Under the pieces are notes generated by a model that saw only the letters and a program-made list of their open reading frames with translations, was not told the origin of the DNA and searched no databases. The position numbers were made by a program, and so were the translations under genes. 64,000 bases of DNA from an uncultured Bryobacterales bacterium (lineage in GTDB: Bacteria > Acidobacteriota > Terriglobia > Bryobacterales > Bryobacteraceae). The stretch covers positions 1 through 64,000 of the forward strand of contig CALGAR010000144.1 of assembly GCA_937959285.1 (NCBI GenBank). The letters are read 5' to 3'. The first letter of the stretch is position 1. Each line of letters starts with the position of its first letter. Below are positions 59,708 to 64,000 of this stretch, in pieces.

Positions 59708-61510
59708 TTAACGCGCGTGCCTCGCGAAGGCTGGCTGCGACCGTAAATGCTCGGCGGAGAATTCCTCCGAAAGAATACGGAGCTCCGCAACCACCTCCTG
59801 AAGCAGCGGTACGACCTTGGCCAAAGGTTCGTCTCTAAGCAACGCTAGAGCACGCGTCAGGGTTTCCAGGACAAGCGAACTCGAGTAGCGCCAGCCACGG
59901 GACGTGGCAATCCTTTCTTCGGTGGCTTCCGGTAGTTGAAGGGATGGATGTAGAGGTTGCAGGTCCACATCAATACTCGTCACGTGATCCCGCACCATAA
60001 TCTCCAGTAGTCGCCAGCTTTCAGGAGGCATATTTTCTGTCGTGCTGGCAGGGAAGCGACGCGCCAGACGAGCCAGTGCCCAAGCGTGCCGCAGCGCTTT
60101 TGTCGTGTCAAAGCCTGCGTCTGAACCTTCGTTGAGGTCGGACATTGGAGGAGGCGCATCGCGCAGCTCCGCAAATGCACTCAAGACTGCGCGGATCCCG
60201 GCAGTCGAGGTGAAGCTCTCTCGCCAGGGACCCTGGCCTAGGCTTTGGACCCGGACTCCGTCCCGCTGTTCTTCAATCTTCACGGGTTCTCCCAAGCACG
60301 CTCCTGCCTGGTGAAGCACATAGTGGGCTTCGAGGGCGTCGAAGGCACCGTCTGACGAGAGACCCGCAGGGGTCTTAGGCAGATCCACTGAACCGGCTGA
60401 CTCTTTGGGGGCAGGAGGGAGGATGGGGACGGCGGGGTCGAGAAAGAGGCGCTTCTCTGGCGAGAACAGATTGGCCTTCAGCTCGGTCGACGAAATCAGC
60501 CTCATCTGCTTTGCCGCAAGGCGGAACTCGATCGCATGTTCCGGCGTTTCAAACCGGAGAGTCTGCAGGCGCGGACGGTAGCTCGCCGAATCGAAGTCGA
60601 TGCGAAGTACTGCCGTTAACCGCCTCGTCGTCCGCTGGGCTGTCACGCGGATTTCAGGCGGACCATTCTCTTGCCGGATTCGTTCGGCCTTGAGTATCGT
60701 GCCGTCCTGGTGCGACCAAACAGCGAGGTCGGATGTGAAGGAAATCGCCCGGCCGGCTCCGCTCTCCAGCCAGCGCAGGAACGCCCTCTCTACCTGGGCT
60801 GGATCCAGACCATACTCTGCAAGAGAACCGAGCGGCAGCGGTTGGTCTGATGGCGACGTCCACGGAACGGGTACTTTTGAAACTGCCGGGCTGTAGAGGA
60901 AATCGGAAGTGCCGGGCCCGGGCTTCCAGATGGCGTGTTTGAGCACGCCATTCTCCACTATCCACCTAGAGGCGAAGCGGCCTTTCGAATGGTCGGTCCA
61001 TACCTCCAGCCGTCCGCTCCGAACCTTGCGAGCGGGCCGAAGTTCCTCAATCTCGACCTCGAAAATTTGCTGCAATGGTTTCGTGTACAGATCCTTTTCC
61101 ACGGCAACTGCACGAGTAATTGCAGCGGAAGCAGTCACCGAGGTTTTCTTGGTTCGGCTCACGGGCCAAACCGCGATGATCACGCCTGCTATCGTCGCTG
61201 CCGCTGCTGCCGGCCAGAGCCACTGGGCTGCCCTCCGTTGCTTGGGGCGAATCGTCTGCGCTGATGCGGTTCTGGCTTCAAATTCTCGAATGCGGGAGTT
61301 CAGGCGCCGCTTCCCTTCGACGATCCACGCCGGCCCCGGGAATGACCAATCCTCAATCTCTTTCGTCAGTTGCTGAATCTGCTGCTCGATTGCCGCGAGC
61401 TGCGTCCGGCACTGCCAGCAAGACTGGAGATGCCGCTCAGTTCTTCTCCTCCTTAGCCTGGGAAGTTCGCCATCGAGATACGCTACAAGATCCTCGTCAC
61501 TGCAGTGCAT
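59708..61510 (-). CDS. Very large zinc-finger anti-sigma factor
   Basis: The 600-residue protein starts MHCSDEDLVAYLDGELPRLR with the ligands HLQSCWQC, the zf-HC2 anti-sigma module. A membrane segment lies at about 95-118 (WLWPAAAAATIAGVIIAVWP). Some 480 extracytoplasmic residues follow with no domain I recognise. Anti-sigma factors are usually 200-300 residues, so this is a large sensor part. It overlaps its ECF sigma partner by 14 bases. It probably controls that sigma factor in response to an envelope signal. Confidence 0.82.
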   Translation of the reverse strand: MHCSDEDLVAYLDGELPRLRRRRTERHLQSCWQCRTQLAAIEQQIQQLTKEIEDWSFPGPAWIVEGKRRLNSRIREFEARTASAQTIRPKQRRAAQWLWPAAAAATIAGVIIAVWPVSRTKKTSVTASAAITRAVAVEKDLYTKPLQQIFEVEIEELRPARKVRSGRLEVWTDHSKGRFASRWIVENGVLKHAIWKPGPGTSDFLYSPAVSKVPVPWTSPSDQPLPLGSLAEYGLDPAQVERAFLRWLESGAGRAISFTSDLAVWSHQDGTILKAERIRQENGPPEIRVTAQRTTRRLTAVLRIDFDSASYRPRLQTLRFETPEHAIEFRLAAKQMRLISSTELKANLFSPEKRLFLDPAVPILPPAPKESAGSVDLPKTPAGLSSDGAFDALEAHYVLHQAGACLGEPVKIEEQRDGVRVQSLGQGPWRESFTSTAGIRAVLSAFAELRDAPPPMSDLNEGSDAGFDTTKALRHAWALARLARRFPASTTENMPPESWRLLEIMVRDHVTSIDVDLQPLHPSLQLPEATEERIATSRGWRYSSSLVLETLTRALALLRDEPLAKVVPLLQEVVAELRILSEEFSAEHLRSQPAFARHAR

Positions 61511-62054
61511 TCCGAACCTCCCTCTCCAGAAGTCCTCGCAGCTCGTCTCCGCTGCTTCTCGACTGGGTTAACGCTTGAAGCTTCCTGATGGCGCGAGCGA
61601 GCAAAGTGCAGACAGACTTGCTACTGATCCCCAGTTGCTGGCCGATCTCCCTGTATTTCATTGACTGCAGCCTGAGCAGGATCACTTCCTCCTCGCGTGG
61701 CGTAAGAACCCGCAGCCACTCCGGGCCGAAGTCCAAGGATTCTGCTTCGTCGATCATCCCTGTCTGGGCGGGCATGAGATCGAACGCTTCTGGAGACAAA
61801 AGATCTTCTCCATGAAGCCGGATGGCCCGTGAGAACTTGCGCACCTGATTCCGCACAGCGCCGATCGTCCACGCTCGGGGATTATCGATGTGTTTCCCGT
61901 TTCGAAGGTCGCGGTACAAGGCCATAAACGCCTCCTGAACCAGATCTTCGGCGGTTTGCGCGGATTTAGTCCTTCGAGTCGCATACCGCATGAGAAATGG
62001 CGACAGCGTCTCGAAGAGTTCGTTCACAAGCCTTGCTGCATCGTCCCGATCCAT
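61497..62054 (-). CDS. RNA polymerase ECF sigma factor
   Basis: The 185-residue protein has region 2 (TAEDLVQEAFMALYRDLRNG, NPRAWTIGAVRNQVRKF) and region 4 (LTPREEEVILLRLQSMKYRE, IGQQLGISSKSVCTLL). It is coupled to the large anti-sigma gene downstream. It is divergent from the TonB receptor at 62246, a likely member of its regulon as in Fec-type systems, though the anti-sigma here has no visible secretin-like signalling link. Confidence 0.92.
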   Translation of the reverse strand: MDRDDAARLVNELFETLSPFLMRYATRRTKSAQTAEDLVQEAFMALYRDLRNGKHIDNPRAWTIGAVRNQVRKFSRAIRLHGEDLLSPEAFDLMPAQTGMIDEAESLDFGPEWLRVLTPREEEVILLRLQSMKYREIGQQLGISSKSVCTLLARAIRKLQALTQSRSSGDELRGLLEREVRNALQ

Positions 62055-62245
62055 CTAAGCGACCCGCAGAGCGGTGCGGACACACCACTCCCTAACCGGT
62101 ATGTACCTTGGGCTGTCAAATTTCTGACATGCCAAAAAAACTTTTTTGCAACTTGTAGGGAAACTGCCAGCCCCCGAGTACTGAACAATTGAAACACAAG
62201 TCGGGGCAGGCGCCCAAGGACCGGCGTCGCCCAGGGGTATTTGGC
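62055..62245. promoter_or_regulatory. Divergent region between ECF sigma gene and TonB receptor gene
   Basis: It contains the inverted repeat TGTCA-N6-TGACA (62114-62129) and an A7-C-T6 stretch just after it. The tract is a possible shared promoter/operator; no consensus ECF promoter was recognised. Confidence 0.35.
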
Positions 62246-64000
62246 ATGTCTTTCCCAAGATTGAAATGTCTGATCGGCTGCCTGCTGCAGCTGGCAGCTG
62301 TATGTCTCGGCGTGACCCAGGTAGCGTTCGGCCAAACCGACCGGGGAACCATCGAGGGGATCGTTACGGATAACACCGGAGCCTCGATCGCGGAAGCCAA
62401 GGTAGAAATCGTACGGACAGAGACGAATGATGTCATTATTCTTCGGACGAATGAATTCGGCCGCTTCTACGCTCCAAATCTGCCGCTGGGCACCTATCAG
62501 GTGACCGTCGAGAAAGAGGGTTTTCGTTCCGGGCGCATGGCGAACATCATCCTCCAGTCGCAAACCAGCGCTCGCGCCGACTTTCAACTGTCGCTGGGTG
62601 CAGTCACTGAAACTGTGGAAGTGAGCGCACAAGCTCCGATCATCGACGCTTCGACGGCCACCATCACACAGCAGTTAACCACCAAACAGATCCAGGACCT
62701 GCCGATGATCCAGGTCGGCCGCAAGAGGGATATCACGGCCTATCTGCAATATCTTCCCGGTGTTGACAAAGCGTCTACCTGGGGTGCACGTGTCAACGGA
62801 TCCGTTCCCGGCAACTCGGAAGTCTTCCTCGATGGCGCTCCTGCCAGTCAAGGAAACGTTCGCGGCGGCATCCAGGAGAACGGACCGGCCGTTGAACAGA
62901 TTGGCGAATTCAGTGTCGTCACCAATGCTTTCAACGCGGAGTACGGCCGAACCGGGAGCTGGTTTACGAACATCGTCATTCGCTCCGGCACGAACGAGCT
63001 TCACGGCAGCGCATATGACTACTTCGCAAACGACGCACTGAACGCACGTTCGTTCTTTCAGGCGCGGCGGAACTACGTGAGGCAGCATGAAGGCGGCTTT
63101 ACGCTCGGCGGACCGGTTTATCTTCCTAAGATCTACGACGGCCGCAACAAGACGTTCTTCTTCTTTGGACAGCAGCTCGTCTTCAACCGCCAGGCGGGCA
63201 GTGGATCCCTTTTCACTACGCCGCGAGAAGACTTCCGTAACGGTGACTTTAGCCAGTTTCTTGATGGTTCCGGAGCCGTTATCCCTATTTACGACCCATT
63301 AACGACAAGACCCGACGGAGCCGGCGGCTTCGTTCGTGATCAGTTTCCCGGCAATCGTATCCCTGCGAGCCGCATCAGTCCGGTTTCACAGCGCATCGTC
63401 GATCTGATTCCGCTGCCTGATATTCCCGGCGCGCAGCAGAACAATTTCCGGAACAGGACCGGCGGGGGCAGCTACGACAACTACGTCTCGACCATGAAGT
63501 TTGACCACAACTTCAACGAGAAACACAAATTGTCGGTCACGTATAGCTATCAATACAATCCGCGTGTCATCGCCGGGCAAGGATGGGGGGCGGACAGCCC
63601 GCTGGAAGGATCGCAATCGCCCAAGTTCATCCGCAACCACACCGGGCGCATCAATCACGATTGGATCATCAGCTCGAATCTGCTCAACCACTTCACCATC
63701 GGAATCGACCGCTACTACAACTCGACGCAGCAGGTATCGCAGTTCCAGGGCTGGAACGATCGGCTCGGAATTCGCGGCGTCACCTGGGATCAGGGCGCCT
63801 TTCCGGTTGTGAATTTCAGCGGAGGCACTGCCAGCCCGCAGGGCCTGGGCGGAGGCGACTTCTCCACCAACGCGAACGGGCGCTATACGTTCACGGAGAA
63901 CCTTACCTGGATTAAGGGCCGCCACAGCATGAAATTTGGCGGCGCCTACTGGCCGGAATATGCAAATGCGCGTGAGGGCTTTCAGAGCAGTGGCGCCTTT
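62246..64000 (+). CDS. TonB-dependent receptor, Oar-like (partial, C-terminus beyond window)
   Basis: 585 codons are visible from ATG 62246 (MSFPRLKCLIGCLLQLAAVC), open to the right edge. The layout equals the receptor at 7479: signal peptide, carboxypeptidase-regulatory domain (GTIEGIVTDNTGASIAEAKV, GRFYAPNLPLGTYQV), plug (DLPMIQVGRKRDITAYL, FNAEYGRTGSWFTNIVIRSG) and the first barrel strands. The sequences of the two receptors differ widely, so they are not recent duplicates. Substrate unknown. It is divergent from an ECF sigma/anti-sigma pair. Confidence 0.9.
   Translation, partial: MSFPRLKCLIGCLLQLAAVCLGVTQVAFGQTDRGTIEGIVTDNTGASIAEAKVEIVRTETNDVIILRTNEFGRFYAPNLPLGTYQVTVEKEGFRSGRMANIILQSQTSARADFQLSLGAVTETVEVSAQAPIIDASTATITQQLTTKQIQDLPMIQVGRKRDITAYLQYLPGVDKASTWGARVNGSVPGNSEVFLDGAPASQGNVRGGIQENGPAVEQIGEFSVVTNAFNAEYGRTGSWFTNIVIRSGTNELHGSAYDYFANDALNARSFFQARRNYVRQHEGGFTLGGPVYLPKIYDGRNKTFFFFGQQLVFNRQAGSGSLFTTPREDFRNGDFSQFLDGSGAVIPIYDPLTTRPDGAGGFVRDQFPGNRIPASRISPVSQRIVDLIPLPDIPGAQQNNFRNRTGGGSYDNYVSTMKFDHNFNEKHKLSVTYSYQYNPRVIAGQGWGADSPLEGSQSPKFIRNHTGRINHDWIISSNLLNHFTIGIDRYYNSTQQVSQFQGWNDRLGIRGVTWDQGAFPVVNFSGGTASPQGLGGGDFSTNANGRYTFTENLTWIKGRHSMKFGGAYWPEYANAREGFQSSGAF

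Overview
The window looks like chromosomal sequence from an acidobacterium, most likely near Bryobacterales/Solibacteraceae. This is inferred from two Oar-type TonB-dependent receptors with an N-terminal carboxypeptidase-regulatory domain, two ECF sigma/anti-sigma pairs, a DUF2934-type small protein, many HEAT and TPR proteins, and a high-GC gene-dense layout. No phage, insertion sequence, plasmid function or CRISPR array was seen. Sixty protein genes (two cut by the window ends) and one tRNA are supported.

Layout. 1-2 kb: ECF sigma factor, a zinc-finger anti-sigma factor carrying HEAT repeats, and a secreted protein, read leftward. 2-7 kb: ribosomal protein S1 (minus), then a histidine kinase, a free-standing winged-helix protein and an NtrC-type sigma-54 regulator (plus). 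7.5-11 kb: a large TonB-dependent receptor. 11-16 kb: a DapF homologue with both catalytic cysteines replaced by serine, a GT-C-like membrane protein, a PfkB kinase, a zinc alcohol dehydrogenase and an HdeD-like protein. 16-23.6 kb: tRNA-Ile(CAU) and a compact seven-gene minus-strand run (TPR lipoprotein, CAAX-protease-related protein, HAD phosphatase, unknown protein, RfaE-like kinase, ROK kinase, GmhA isomerase) that looks like an uncharacterised sugar-phosphate pathway. 23.8-34 kb: purH, an NAD-type isocitrate dehydrogenase, HEAT protein, MqnD-like protein, Hpt protein, ComF, HNH nuclease, IF-3 and P5C dehydrogenase. 34-47 kb: ComEC, TatA, HU, RecA, FN3 lipoprotein, HslU/HslV, a CaCA-type exchanger, NadB, AroB and UbiE/MenG. 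47-52 kb: small poorly known proteins, an YggX-like protein and a PAS histidine kinase. 52-55.4 kb: a HisC-type aminotransferase, HPPD and an FAH-family hydrolase, consistent with tyrosine breakdown. 55-59.6 kb: a secreted FAD oxidoreductase, an FHA-GAF sigma-54 activator and its divergent secreted-protein target. 59.7-64 kb: a very large anti-sigma factor, its ECF sigma factor and the start of a second TonB-dependent receptor.

The most interesting signals are: (1) a self-contained sigma-54 circuit at 57.1-59.6 kb, with an activator gene, two 14-bp palindromes exactly 20 bp apart and a GG-N10-GC promoter before a secreted protein; (2) the Ser/Ser DapF homologue; (3) the seven-gene sugar-phosphate operon around an unassigned protein; (4) a nadB gene with no ordinary start codon upstream of its FAD-binding motif.
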